A stretch of DNA of 64,000 nucleotides from an uncultured Lachnospiraceae bacterium (GCA_910584725.1 CAJUBE010000020.1:16785-80784); one strand, 5' to 3'. Counted from the stretch's first letter, positions 16,766-25,829 are shown. Program-made: numbers and translations. Notes: generated from the sequence alone by a model not told the origin.

Positions 16766-18457
16766 TTAAGACTGCCATTGTCCCTCTCTCATAAACCGCT
16801 CCGCCATCGCCTCCGCCGCCGCGGTAATATGCTCGTCATACTTTAGCATCCGCAGAAGCGCGATGGCGTTTCTGGTGGACGCCGGACCGTCCATTAATCT
16901 ATAAGGAAAATAAATATCGTTCTCCTCGATCCGCTCCTCAAAGTGGTAATTGTCATATTCCCTCTCCAAAAGCTTCGTCAGCTCCACATCATGGGTCGCC
17001 GCAAAGCAGAGCGCATGTCCCGCCGCCAGCTTTTTCATAATCTGCGTGGAAGCCGCAATCCGCTCCACCGTGTTGGTCCCTCTGAGCACTTCGTCCACAA
17101 AACAGAGCACCGGGCGTCCTTCCGCCTGTTCCACCTGATCCAGAATCCGCTTGATGGACTTGATCTCTACCATATAATAGCTGTCACCGCCCGCCAGATC
17201 GTCCCGCAGCGACATGGACGAATAAATGCGGTAAAAAGGCGCTTCATAAGCCGCCGCGGCACAGGTGTGCACCGTCTGCGCAAGCAACGCGTTTACCGCT
17301 ACCGCCCGCAGGAAAGTGGACTTGCCCGAAGCGTTTGACCCGGTCAGCAGTACCCCTCTTTTCACCTCCAGATCGTTCGGCACCGCCTCCCGAAGCAGCG
17401 GATGGTACAGCCCTGTGGCTCGCAGGGAAAGCCCTCTCCCCGCTTCCTCATAAAGCGCCGGCACACAAAAGCTTTGCTCCAGACTTTTCCGAAATGAGCC
17501 GACCGCCACCGCGCATTCAAGCTCACCCGTCACAGTAATCAGCCTGTCCACCTCTCCCATGTGCTTCTGCAAGTTATGGAAAGCCTTGTTAAAGCGGATC
17601 AGATCCATATAGAACAGCATCCGCAGATAGTCGAACAGAACCTCCAATGGATTTCCGCTCCCCTGTTTTGCGCCGGAAACCAGATATGAACTTTTCATAA
17701 AGCCCCGCAGGCTTTTACACGCCTCCCTGACCGCCGAAAGCTCCTCTTCTATTCCGCTGGTTTCCGCCTTTCCCAGTTCCTCCCCGCCTTTTAAGAGCCT
17801 TCTCACATAGGCAAAGCTGGTGATGTACGGTTCAATCTGCCGGTATTCCTTAAAATAATCGATCAGATTATGGCACAGAACCCCGAAGAGGCAGACCAGC
17901 CCCACCGGCAGGGAGACAAACATACCGCCTATGCTGAGCAAAATGAGAATATCCCAGAAAAAGTATTTGTCACTTTTCCGCTCCCCGAGCAGGTCCAGAT
18001 GATCCAGATACTCGTAGATGGAGTGCCGTCCCGTCCGCCCGAGCATGAAGAAAATCCGCTGCAGCCTGTGCCGCTCCTCCTCCCGCTCCACAAAAAGCGC
18101 GATCCGCCGTTCCATCTTTTCAAGCTCGTCCGCATCCGCCGCTGGCGTCCGCAGTCTGTAATACAGATACTCATCGCCCGCCGCCGAGAGACAGGTGTTC
18201 ATCCGCTGATACACCGCATCCATATACAGATCGTTCCATGTGATATCGTCGATCTGGTCCGCCGTCCTGTGTTTTTCATAGTACATGCTGATATGGGAAA
18301 GTTCCTCCGCCCCGTAACTTCGTTCGGGCGGCGTGCCGTAACCCGCATAAATCTCCCGCAGTCTTCTCTCCAGAAACCTTCTGCTGTCCACATACTCCTT
18401 TGTCATCACAAGCACGATGGCAAGCAGAATCAGGCATACAAAAATAAAAGCGTCCAT
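16766..18457 (-). CDS. Membrane-anchored MutS-family ATPase
   Basis: A 563-residue protein with a MutS-type ABC ATPase at the C-terminus: Walker A GSNASGKST (near residue 375), Walker B LCFVDEVLRGTNTVER and the H-loop AATHDVELT. It lacks the mismatch-recognition domain of MutS and the Smr domain of MutS2. The N-terminus is a transmembrane helix (FIFVCLILLAIVLVM), and a second hydrophobic pair lies near residues 170-200 (FFWDILILLSIGGMFVSLPVGLVCLFG). Such membrane MutS-like proteins are widespread in Firmicutes but have no settled role. GGAGG precedes the ATG. Confidence 0.85.
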   Translation of the reverse strand: MDAFIFVCLILLAIVLVMTKEYVDSRRFLERRLREIYAGYGTPPERSYGAEELSHISMYYEKHRTADQIDDITWNDLYMDAVYQRMNTCLSAAGDEYLYYRLRTPAADADELEKMERRIALFVEREEERHRLQRIFFMLGRTGRHSIYEYLDHLDLLGERKSDKYFFWDILILLSIGGMFVSLPVGLVCLFGVLCHNLIDYFKEYRQIEPYITSFAYVRRLLKGGEELGKAETSGIEEELSAVREACKSLRGFMKSSYLVSGAKQGSGNPLEVLFDYLRMLFYMDLIRFNKAFHNLQKHMGEVDRLITVTGELECAVAVGSFRKSLEQSFCVPALYEEAGRGLSLRATGLYHPLLREAVPNDLEVKRGVLLTGSNASGKSTFLRAVAVNALLAQTVHTCAAAAYEAPFYRIYSSMSLRDDLAGGDSYYMVEIKSIKRILDQVEQAEGRPVLCFVDEVLRGTNTVERIAASTQIMKKLAAGHALCFAATHDVELTKLLEREYDNYHFEERIEENDIYFPYRLMDGPASTRNAIALLRMLKYDEHITAAAEAMAERFMREGQWQS

Positions 18458-18518
18458 TTAGCCTCCATGGGTCAGGTGATGACCCCAAAAACAAAGTTAA
18501 AAGCTTTTCTTTCAACCT

Positions 18519-19823
18519 TTATCTGAGACTGTCTATGATCTCATTCGCCTTTCCGTAAATCTCTTCTACATCTATATCTTTCGCAAACTGCCCGTTCTCA
18601 TACAAAATCCGCCCGCGGACCATCGTCATTTTTACATTCTGCTTGCTGCCACTGTATACCAGATTTTTCGCAATATTATTGAGAGGCTGCATATTTGGCT
18701 GGTGTAAATCAATCAAAATCACATCCGCCTGCTTTCCCGCCGCCAGCACGTCCGTGTCCGGCAGGTTCATAGCCTTTGCGCCGTTCACCGTCGCCATCTT
18801 CAATACTTCCAGCGCGTCCACAGCCGCCGCGTCCTGCTCCCTCAGCTTGGCAAGCCCCGTGACCAGAAACATTTCCCGGAACATGTCGAGACAGTTGTTG
18901 CTTGCCGGACCGTCCGTGCCGACCGCCACATTAATTCCCCGCTTCAGATACGCGGAAATCGGCGCGATGCCGCTTGCCAGCTTGGTGTTGGAGCCGGGAT
19001 TCGTGACAACACTCAACCCCTTCTTTGCAAAGATATCCATGTCCTCCTCATCCATCCAGACACAGTGGTAGCCGCCCCCGCCGTAATCAAACATGCCGAG
19101 GGAATTAAGAAGTTTCACAGGAGACATGCCGTAGCGTTCCCTGCAGCCCTCCACCTCCGCCTTTGTCTCGGAAAGGTGCGTAAATACCGGCGCCTTGTAC
19201 TTGTGCGCCATTGCCGCCACCTGTTCCAGAAGCGCCCTGGAGCAAGTATACTCCGCATGAAAACCGATAAAGTAGGAGTGCAGGGGATCAAAATTGTTTA
19301 AAGAATGATATCTTTCCTCCATCTTTGCAAGAGAATCCTCAAACCCCTCCTGTCCGCTGGCGCCGCTGACCTGCACGCACCGCATCCCCATCTCCACACA
19401 CGCCTTCGCCGTATCCTCCGGGGACAGGTACATATCGAAAATGGAAGTGATGCCGCTGGTCAGATACTCCAGTACCGCCAGCTTTGTGAGATGATAAATC
19501 ATCTCCCCGTCAAGCTTCGCCTCCATCGGAAACACCTGCTGAAACAGCCAGTCCTGCAGCGGCAAATCGTCCGCATAGGAGCGCAGAAACGTCATTGCCG
19601 AATGGGTGTGGGCATCCTTGAAGCCCGGCATCAGAAGATTCCCGCCGCAGTCGATCTCCCTGTCCCAGAGAATGCTTTCCATGGAGAGAGACTGGCAGAC
19701 TGCCGCCGCGTCGCCGCCTTCCCCCACATAAAGGATTTTGTCATCCTGCACCCAGAGTTCCCCTTCTATGATATCTGTCGTTTCCATGGTTAAAATTTTT
19801 GCGTTGTAAAATCTATAGTTCAT
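18519..19823 (-). CDS. mtaD: 5'-methylthioadenosine/S-adenosylhomocysteine deaminase
   Basis: A 434-residue amidohydrolase that deaminates SAH or MTA (and possibly adenosine analogues) to the inosine derivative. Metal ligands are visible in DAHTHSAMT, in the histidine and glutamate of FTHLSETKAEVEGC, and in VGTDGPASNN. It shares strand and neighbourhood with punA and cdd, so it probably feeds S-inosyl-homocysteine or methylthioinosine into purine salvage. The start has AAGGG about 10 bases upstream. Confidence 0.9.
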   Translation of the reverse strand: MNYRFYNAKILTMETTDIIEGELWVQDDKILYVGEGGDAAAVCQSLSMESILWDREIDCGGNLLMPGFKDAHTHSAMTFLRSYADDLPLQDWLFQQVFPMEAKLDGEMIYHLTKLAVLEYLTSGITSIFDMYLSPEDTAKACVEMGMRCVQVSGASGQEGFEDSLAKMEERYHSLNNFDPLHSYFIGFHAEYTCSRALLEQVAAMAHKYKAPVFTHLSETKAEVEGCRERYGMSPVKLLNSLGMFDYGGGGYHCVWMDEEDMDIFAKKGLSVVTNPGSNTKLASGIAPISAYLKRGINVAVGTDGPASNNCLDMFREMFLVTGLAKLREQDAAAVDALEVLKMATVNGAKAMNLPDTDVLAAGKQADVILIDLHQPNMQPLNNIAKNLVYSGSKQNVKMTMVRGRILYENGQFAKDIDVEEIYGKANEIIDSLR

Positions 19824-19862
19824 GGTTTTTACCCTTTCTATTCTATTGTTACACGCCTCAAT

Positions 19863-19951
19863 ACAGCTCGCAAAGCCTGCGGCTTTCCTCGCTCACGGGC
19901 TGTCTACGCTCCGCTTCGGTCCATGCTGAGCAAGCGCCACTGGCGCTTAGC
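19863..19951 (-). repeat. Multi-hairpin palindromic sequence between cdd and mtaD (class B)
   Basis: ACAGC (19863-19867) pairs with GCTGT (19899-19903) around AAAGCC/GGCTTT. A second arm AAGCGCC (19932-19938) pairs with GGCGCTT (19942-19948). It lies about 70 bases beyond the cdd stop on the gene strand. Confidence 0.55.
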
Positions 19952-20023
19952 CCCCCTATGCATCCATTCTAATAAACGCTCCGGCAGGCAGACTTTCCTT
20001 CCCGTTCATGCTCTGTCTTCGCA

Positions 20024-20476
20024 CTACTCATTGCCATCGCGCAGATTTTCCGGTCCGAACCCCTCCGGCAGAAGCTCCGCCAGCGTCATCACGCGGTAGT
20101 CCTCCTCTGACTTCGCCACAATAATCTGAAACTGCGACGGCTCACAGAACTCCCGCATCACCTGTCTGCACACCCCACAGGGATAGGCGTACTGCGTCAC
20201 TTCCTCCCCCTCGGGGCTTCCCACAATGGCGATCGCCGCAAACTCCCGCACCCCTTCGCTGACCGCCTTAAAAAACGCCGTCCGCTCGGCACAGTTGCTC
20301 GGTCCGTAAGCCGCATTCTCGATATTGCACCCTGTGACAGTCTGCCCGTCCGCGGTAAGCAAAGCCGCCCCTACCTGATAGTGGGAATAAGGCGAGTAGG
20401 ATTTCCTTCTCGCCTCTGTCGCCGCCTTAACCAATTCGCGTAAATTGTCTTTTGTCAATTTTTCTCTCTCTTTCAT
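20024..20476 (-). CDS. cdd: Cytidine deaminase
   Basis: The zinc enzyme that deaminates cytidine and deoxycytidine. The active site is clear: CAERTAFFKA (Cys and Glu) and PCGVCRQ (two Cys). About 150 residues, the tetrameric short form. Two starts are possible: the ATG at 20488, or the ATG at 20476 (MKEREKL) chosen here; neither has a strong ribosome binding site. The upstream start overlaps a remnant of a family A repeat. It is downstream of punA in a nucleoside-salvage operon. Confidence 0.94.
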   Translation of the reverse strand: MKEREKLTKDNLRELVKAATEARRKSYSPYSHYQVGAALLTADGQTVTGCNIENAAYGPSNCAERTAFFKAVSEGVREFAAIAIVGSPEGEEVTQYAYPCGVCRQVMREFCEPSQFQIIVAKSEEDYRVMTLAELLPEGFGPENLRDGNE

Positions 20477-20557
20477 GCTGACACCCATGATTCCGCTCTG
20501 TAAAATCTCAAATTAACTATTCCTTTTTGGCACGCGAATCATACTTATTCCAAAACT

Positions 20558-21391
20558 TTAGATGAACGCCTTAAACTTCGTGATGGATTCCACCAGCAGT
20601 TTCTCAAACTTGGGCGCCACCGCGTTCGCCGCCTCCTGCACTTCCTCGTGGGTCAGGGGCGCACTGTTCATGCCCGCCGCCAGATTGCTGACACATGATA
20701 CGCCGCAGATCTTCATGCCCATATGGTTCGCCGCAATCGCCTCCACAACAGTGCTCATGCCAACCGCGCTGGCTCCCAGCTTATGCAGCATCTGGATCTC
20801 CGCTGGAGACTCAAAGGAAGGTCCCGTAAGCTGCGCGTACACGCCCTCAAACAGTTCGATATCGTTCTCTTTCGCCGTCTCCTTGATCATTCCCTGCAAA
20901 TCCTCGTCGTAAACGTGGGACATGTCCGGGAACCGGGTGCCCAGCTCCTCAATATTCGGTCCGATCAGCGGATTCGGCGCAAACAGGGAAATATGATCCT
21001 GAATCAGCATCAGACTGCCCGCATGGAACGCCGGGTTGATCCCGCCGGAAGCATTCGTCAGGAAAAGCACTTTCGCGCCCATCATCTTCATCAGACGGGT
21101 GGGCAGCACCACATCCGTAATGGGGTACCCCTCATAATAGTGCACACGCCCCTGCATCAGCACAACCGGCACCTCATGGATGTAGCCGAAGATAAACTTC
21201 CCGGCATGTCCCGGCACGGTGGATACGGGGAAGCCCTCAATTTCATTGTAAGGTAGCTCCGCTTTCACATCCACCACCTTCGCGAAATTGCCAAGCCCCG
21301 AACCTAACACCACAGCCACCTTCGGCTCGAAGTCAATTTTTGCTTTGTAGCAGTCATAACATTTTAAGAGTTTATCATATACAGGGTTCAT
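20558..21391 (-). CDS. punA: Purine nucleoside phosphorylase
   Basis: The trimeric, inosine/guanosine-specific PNP. The 277-residue protein shows VVLGSGLGNF (phosphate site), the HYYEGY loop, LTNASGGINP, the TGPSFESPAEI region and GMSTVVEAIAANH. It releases hypoxanthine or guanine and ribose-1-phosphate. It is transcribed with cdd (70 bases downstream) and lies 35 bases after the HTH-methyltransferase gene. AAAGGCGG precedes the ATG. Confidence 0.95.
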   Translation of the reverse strand: MNPVYDKLLKCYDCYKAKIDFEPKVAVVLGSGLGNFAKVVDVKAELPYNEIEGFPVSTVPGHAGKFIFGYIHEVPVVLMQGRVHYYEGYPITDVVLPTRLMKMMGAKVLFLTNASGGINPAFHAGSLMLIQDHISLFAPNPLIGPNIEELGTRFPDMSHVYDEDLQGMIKETAKENDIELFEGVYAQLTGPSFESPAEIQMLHKLGASAVGMSTVVEAIAANHMGMKICGVSCVSNLAAGMNSAPLTHEEVQEAANAVAPKFEKLLVESITKFKAFI

Positions 21392-21426
21392 ATGTTTACC
21401 GCCTTTCCTTTTTTATGGTAAGTATA

Positions 21427-22269
21427 TCACACTCTCCCCGGTTTGACATCCATTTTCTCCGCGATCAGAATATCCATACAGTGCTGGTGCGGCACGCCGC
21501 CGCTGTCGCAGTCAAATATGATTTCATCATTGGCACGAAAAAGCCAGTCATGGTACATCCCCTGCAGTTCCCCGGAATGCCAGCTGCCTCTCTCGACCTC
21601 TATCGGCTCCCGGTCCGGCGCAGGCGCAATAAAGGGCTTATCCACAAAGACATTGACCGCATGGATGCCTCCGGCTGTCGTGTGTTCCTTGAGGCTGGAA
21701 ATCACTTCTCCCCGCAGCTTCCCCGGGATATAGTGGAGCACCCCACTGGAAAACACAATGTCGAAGGAAGTGTCCGGCCGGTAATCCAGCACATCCGCCT
21801 GAAAGAAATCAATCTGTACCCCGTGCCGCTTTGCCAGACTGCGCGCCTTGTCAATCCCTGTCTGTGCGGCGTCGAAGGCAGTAACAAGATAGCCGTTTTT
21901 TGCAAGAAAAACCGCATCCTTCCCCTCCCCGCAGCCGATCTCCAGAACCCGGTAAGGTTTTACGGGCGGCTTGATTTTCATAATCTCATAGCACAGCTCG
22001 TTTGGCTGCAGCCCCCAGTAATACGCCTCTCCCTCATACCGCCGCTCATAATCCGTCATGGGCGCGGCGCTGTACCCCAAGAGGATATCCGTCGTCGTGC
22101 CCAGAATATGCGCAAGCTGCGGCAAAAGGCTGATGTCCGGGTATGCCGTGCCGTTCTCCCACTTGGAGACCGCCTGAAAGGAGACATTCAGATAATCGGC
22201 TATCTTCTGCTGGGTGTACCCTAACTGCTTCCTCTTTTTCATTATGATCGTTCCTATATTGTCACTCAA
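21427..22269 (-). CDS. XRE HTH domain fused to SAM-dependent methyltransferase (TehB-like)
   Basis: A 280-residue two-domain protein. Residues 1-65 are an XRE/Cro helix-turn-helix (RKQLGYTQQKIADYLNVSFQAVSKWENG). Residues about 95-280 are a class I methyltransferase with motif I VLEIGCGEGKDAVFLA and FDIVFSSGVLHYI as motif IV. The methyltransferase half resembles TehB-type proteins linked to tellurite or small-molecule methylation. It starts at TTG (22269) with GGAGG 8 bases upstream. The target is unknown; it may read as a ligand-modifying regulator or a methylase tethered to DNA. Confidence 0.82.
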   Translation of the reverse strand: MSDNIGTIIMKKRKQLGYTQQKIADYLNVSFQAVSKWENGTAYPDISLLPQLAHILGTTTDILLGYSAAPMTDYERRYEGEAYYWGLQPNELCYEIMKIKPPVKPYRVLEIGCGEGKDAVFLAKNGYLVTAFDAAQTGIDKARSLAKRHGVQIDFFQADVLDYRPDTSFDIVFSSGVLHYIPGKLRGEVISSLKEHTTAGGIHAVNVFVDKPFIAPAPDREPIEVERGSWHSGELQGMYHDWLFRANDEIIFDCDSGGVPHQHCMDILIAEKMDVKPGRV

Positions 22270-22459
22270 ATTTCTTTCCTCCCGTCCGTATCTGCCCTGT
22301 TGTTTCTAATCATAACAAGATACCTTTGGTTCCACAATAACCCGTATGTTGAAACACAGGTGAAAGCTCAACCAGAAGGCGAAAAAAGAACCCTGAAATG
22401 AGTATTCCCCATACCAGAGTTCCCTTGCCTATGCTATGACACATAAAGCGTTTCATCCT

Positions 22460-22817
22460 TTAATCCGTCTGCATATTTTGTGCTTTCACGCGCTGATATT
22501 CCTCCACAGTAACATCCAGTCCGGCGCACGCTTTCTCCAGACTGATCCCAAAGTTCTTCATAGCTGCCTCAATATTATGTATCAGAATCTGTCCTCTGCC
22601 CTCTTCCTTTCCTTCTGCCTTTCCGTCCTCTTTTCCCCGCATATAACCCGCAGTTTCTCCGTCCTCATAGGTCACACGCATCGCATATTCTTCGTTGTAC
22701 TCATAAATCGACATTGCAACCACCTCATTTCTCTGCGTCACAAGAAAATCTTTCAGAATATCCTGCCGAATACTGTGTAAACGTTTCCTTTCGTCTGAGG
22801 CGACAGGAAACTTCTCC
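22460..22817 (-). pseudogene. C-terminal fragment of an Rpn/PD-(D/E)XK-family putative transposase-nuclease
   Basis: An in-frame stretch from after a TAG at 22820-22818 to the stop at 22460. It contains the typical C-terminal region of Rpn-family proteins (FLVTQRNEVVAMSIYEYNEE, then the charged GKEDGKAEGKEEGRG linker). The nuclease domain and start codon are missing. A GTG at 22741 could start 93 residues but would make only the tail. It is therefore read as a decayed remnant. Confidence 0.7.
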
Positions 22818-22886
22818 TACAACGAAAGTCTGTTTTAGTCCCCGCCTGCCCAATCATTGAATTTTAAGCAAGGATTCTAAAACAGA
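22783..22886. repeat. Two inverted repeats beside the Rpn fragment
   Basis: GTTTCCT (22783-22789) pairs with AGGAAAC (22805-22811). Next to it TCTGTTTTAG (22829-22838) pairs perfectly with CTAAAACAGA (22877-22886) across 38 bases. They may be scars of an element that truncated the neighbouring genes. Confidence 0.45.
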
Positions 22887-22949
22887 TAAGACACTGTAAA
22901 AGCGTCCCAAAGAAAAATAGATTGTTTGAACGTTTTTCCGTTAGAATTT

Positions 22950-22976
22950 CATTGCTATGTAAAAATCATAGCAATG
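22950..22976 (-). terminator. Hairpin behind the YczE-like fragment
   Basis: CATTGCTATG (22950-22959) pairs perfectly with CATAGCAATG (22967-22976) around a 7-base loop, 20 bases beyond the stop codon. No T-run follows on the minus strand, so its terminator role is uncertain. Confidence 0.45.
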
Positions 22977-22996
22977 TTATTTACAAAAGTCAAGCA

Positions 22997-23386
22997 TTAT
23001 TTCCCCGTTTTCCTCCCATACCGCATCGGCTCCGCCACCGTCCTGTTAAAGAACGCGATTAACGGTCCCATAAAGAACGCCGTCACCACCGTGCCGATTC
23101 CCACCGTCGCGCCGAAAATAAACCCTACAATGGTGCAGAATAAATCCGAGGATATCCGGCAGAACTGAAATTTCCACTTCTTCTTTTCCGAGAGGAGCAG
23201 AGACACGGCATCATATGTAGACACGCCCATATCCGCCGTGAAATAGAGGGCAGAGGAAAAGCACATGATCACAATGCCGAGGATCAAAAACACAAACCGC
23301 ACAACAAATGACGGTTCCGGAATCAATTTTTCAAAAAGCAGGGAAGAGTATTCCACCACATAGCCCAGCAGGAAAATATTGATCAC
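22997..23386 (-). pseudogene. Truncated YczE/YitT-type membrane protein
   Basis: 130 codons covering only the second half of a YczE-like integral membrane protein: the family repeat (FTADMGVSTYDAV, then VGIGTVVTAFFMGPLIAFF) appears once where intact members have it twice. The only start is a GTG at 23386. The frame stays open further upstream into the end of the adjacent substrate-binding protein gene (DTDGLTGT...), which marks a deletion joint. It may still be translated from the transporter operon, but the first half is absent. Confidence 0.65.
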
Positions 23387-23402
23387 CGTCCCTGTCAGAC
23401 CG

Positions 23403-24308
23403 TCAGTGTCCGAGCAGCCCCTTATTCTCCAGAAACTCCCTCGCCACGTCCTTGTCCTCCCTGCCGTTCACTTCCACCTCATAATTCATCTGCTGCATCT
23501 CGGCCTCGGTAATCAGCCCGTTCATTTTCTCCAGAACGCCCCGCAGCTTCGGGTACTTTTCCAGCGCATCCTTTCTCACCACCGTTCCGGCATCATAGGT
23601 TTCAAAAAAAATCCGGTCGTCCGCAAGCAGCACCAGATTGTTGGCGGCAAGCTGCGCATCCGTCGTGAATGCGTTGATCACATCCACCTCTTCATTCTTT
23701 AGCGCCTCATATTTCAATGCAATCTCCATCTGTACGGTGTCTTTAAACTGCATACCGTACGCTTCACAGAGCCGGGGATACCCGGTTTCCAGCTCAATGT
23801 AATCCGGATTGCCGCCAAACACCAGCTCCCCGGAAGCCGCCGCCAGCTCCGAATAGGTGGAAAGCCCGTACTGCTCTGCCATATCCTGTCTGACCGCCAG
23901 CCCATAAGTGTTGGAAAAACCGTACAGCCCCGTCCACGTCAGACCCAGCGCGTCATACTCGGCCAACAGTTCCTCATAGAGTTTATCGTCGTCTTTCTCC
24001 ATCTCCTCTTTCTTCAGCACGTTCAGCCACGCCGACCGGGTGTACTCCGGGTACAGGTCAAACTCTCCTTTCACAAGCGCGGGATGGATGTTTGTGGTGC
24101 CGCCTCCCACACCTTTTGTGATCTCCACTTCATAATCCGTCCCATCCTCAATCAGCTGCGCCAGTATCTCCGTCAAAATATACTGCTCCGTCATGGGCTT
24201 TGACGCAATCTTGATCGTCTCCTTTTCCCCGCAGGCACCAAGCCCGCAGACCATGCCCACCAATGCCAACACCGCAATTCCCTTTTTAATTCTCTTCGTA
24301 CTTTTCAT
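23403..24308 (-). CDS. Osmoprotectant ABC transporter substrate-binding lipoprotein (OpuCC type)
   Basis: A 301-residue lipoprotein with a signal peptide ending in the lipobox GLGAC (Cys about residue 26). The mature part is an OpuC/ProX-type binding domain (IKIASKPMTEQYILTEILAQ, FDLYPEYTR) for quaternary amines such as glycine betaine, choline or carnitine. The ATG at 24308 has GGAGGAG upstream; the longer frame from 24338 runs into repeat sequence. It is separated from its ATPase and permease genes by a family A palindromic element, unlike the usual tight operon. Confidence 0.9.
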   Translation of the reverse strand: MKSTKRIKKGIAVLALVGMVCGLGACGEKETIKIASKPMTEQYILTEILAQLIEDGTDYEVEITKGVGGGTTNIHPALVKGEFDLYPEYTRSAWLNVLKKEEMEKDDDKLYEELLAEYDALGLTWTGLYGFSNTYGLAVRQDMAEQYGLSTYSELAAASGELVFGGNPDYIELETGYPRLCEAYGMQFKDTVQMEIALKYEALKNEEVDVINAFTTDAQLAANNLVLLADDRIFFETYDAGTVVRKDALEKYPKLRGVLEKMNGLITEAEMQQMNYEVEVNGREDKDVAREFLENKGLLGH

Positions 24309-24336
24309 ATTCTCCTCCATTCCGTCGCTAACCGCC

Positions 24337-24466
24337 ATGTCACAGCTCTACTGTAACTCAAATCGACGCGGAGAATGCCCGTATTTCAGGCATTCTCCAA
24401 TGCGAAACTTAGTACTTCTTGGCGTCTCGTCCTATGGCGAGACGCCTTTAGAAGTACTTTTCGCAT
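24337..24466 (-). repeat. Family A palindromic element copy 4
   Basis: It contains GTCACAG/CTGTAAC near 24339, the hairpin GGAGAATGCC/GGCATTCTCC (24370-24398), and the outer stem TGCGAAACTTAGTACTTC to GAAGTACTTTTCGCA (24401-24465). Inside is the perfect arm GGCGTCTCG/CGAGACGCC. It lies directly behind the ATPase stop codon and splits the transporter operon. The flank ACCGCCATGTCACAGC is repeated at 50273-50288 in copy 8. Confidence 0.88.
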
Positions 24467-24469
24467 TTC

Positions 24470-25198
24470 TTACGCGCCGCAAAGCAGCTGCCTTACAAAC
24501 GCATCCCTCGGTTTCTCCAAAAGTTCCTCTCTGCCGCCCTCCTGCCAAATCATGCCGTCTTTCATAATCAGAATGCGGCTGCCCAGCTTGAACGCCTCCT
24601 CTATATCATGGGTAACAAACACGATCGTTATGCCCGTTTTTTCCTGCAGGTCGGAAAGTTCCCCCTGCAATGTGCGTCTCGTGATTTCGTCCACCGCCCC
24701 GAAAGGCTCGTCCATCAACAGGATATCCGGGGACGCCGCCATCGCTCTGGCGATGCCCACCCGCTGTTTCTGCCCGCCGGAAAGCTGTCTGGGAAACCGC
24801 CCCGCCAGTTCTTTTGGAAGATCAACCATCGCAAGCATTCTCTCCGCCATCGCACGCCGCTCCTCCTTCGACAGCTTTTTGTCAAGGCAGGGGACATAGC
24901 ATATATTGTCCTGCACCGTCATGTGCGGAAACAGTTTGGCGCCCTGCACGGCATAGCCGATCCTTCTTCGCAGATCGGTCAGGCTGCACGCCGACAGCCG
25001 CTCTCCTTCCACCAGCACCTCTCCCGCCGCAGGCAGAACCAATCCGTTAATCAGCTTGAGGAGCGTTGTCTTCCCGCACCCCGACGGACCGATGATCACA
25101 AGAAACTCTCCCCGCTCCACGTCAAGAGATACCCGCCGCAGCACCTCGTGGCTGCCGTAGGCCGCCGACACATTCCGTATTTCAATCGCCCTGCTCAA
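24470..25198 (-). CDS. Osmoprotectant ABC transporter ATP-binding protein (OpuCA type)
   Basis: A 242-residue ABC ATPase: Walker A GPSGCGKTT, Q-loop VQGAKLFPH, signature LSGGQKQR, Walker B ILLMDEPFGAVD and H-loop VTHD. It lacks the C-terminal CBS pair found in full OpuCA. It starts with TTG at 25198 (AGGAGGT upstream) and overlaps the permease gene by 17 bases, so the two are translationally coupled. The final residues run up to the palindromic element. Confidence 0.92.
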   Translation of the reverse strand: MSRAIEIRNVSAAYGSHEVLRRVSLDVERGEFLVIIGPSGCGKTTLLKLINGLVLPAAGEVLVEGERLSACSLTDLRRRIGYAVQGAKLFPHMTVQDNICYVPCLDKKLSKEERRAMAERMLAMVDLPKELAGRFPRQLSGGQKQRVGIARAMAASPDILLMDEPFGAVDEITRRTLQGELSDLQEKTGITIVFVTHDIEEAFKLGSRILIMKDGMIWQEGGREELLEKPRDAFVRQLLCGA

Positions 25199-25829
25199 TG
25201 CCGTACCTCCTGTTCACCATCTTCTGTACTCTCGCAAGCAGCCAGTCGCTTAGTAGCGCCAGAAGCGCAATCAGCACCGAGCCCGCCGCCGTCAGCGTCA
25301 TATTGTAAGTGGTGATGCCACGGTAAATCGCCGCGCCGAGTCCGCCCGCCCCGATAAAGGAGGCGATGCCGCCCATGGCAATGATCATCACCACCATATT
25401 GCGGAAACCACTGATGATCACAGGAAGCGCCAGCGGGAAACGGATACGAAACATCATCTGTCTGCCATCCGATCCAAGACCTTCCGCCACCTCCAGAATG
25501 CCGGCGTCTACGTTCGTAAGTCCCGTGTAAGTATTCCTGACAATCGGCAGCAGACCGTAAACGGTCAGGGCAATGATGGCCGTCTTATTGCCGATGCCCG
25601 TAAAAGGAATCAGGAATCCCAGAAGGGAGATGGACGGGATGGTATAAATCACATTCACCACACCCAGAACCGCGCCCGCAAGCTTTTTATGTCCGCTGAT
25701 AAAAACACCCAGCAGAATCCCCAGCACGCCCGCGCACACCACCGCTGTCAGTGAAATCCTGATATGCTCCAGCAGACAGGTCACAAAAAAAGCCCGCCGT
25801 TCCCAAAGAATCTGTATAATCTGCATCAT
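25182..25829 (-). CDS. Osmoprotectant ABC transporter permease (OpuCB type)
   Basis: A 215-residue polytopic permease with the BPD-transport signature (EVAEGLGSDGRQMMFRIRFPLALPVIISG, about residues 118-145). Early NVIYTIPSISLLGFLIPFTGIG is typical of OpuCB/ProW-like proteins. An ATG at 25829 follows AGGGTGG closely; a GTG at 25835 and an ATG at 25826 are alternatives. It is first in the operon. Only one permease gene is present, whereas OpuC often has two, so it probably forms a homodimer. Confidence 0.9.
   Translation of the reverse strand: MMQIIQILWERRAFFVTCLLEHIRISLTAVVCAGVLGILLGVFISGHKKLAGAVLGVVNVIYTIPSISLLGFLIPFTGIGNKTAIIALTVYGLLPIVRNTYTGLTNVDAGILEVAEGLGSDGRQMMFRIRFPLALPVIISGFRNMVVMIIAMGGIASFIGAGGLGAAIYRGITTYNMTLTAAGSVLIALLALLSDWLLARVQKMVNRRYGIEQGD

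Noticed and set aside
21340..22224. 294-codon plus-strand open frame opposite the HTH-methyltransferase gene
   Set aside because: The minus strand carries two recognisable domains; the plus-strand product has low-complexity composition and no motif.
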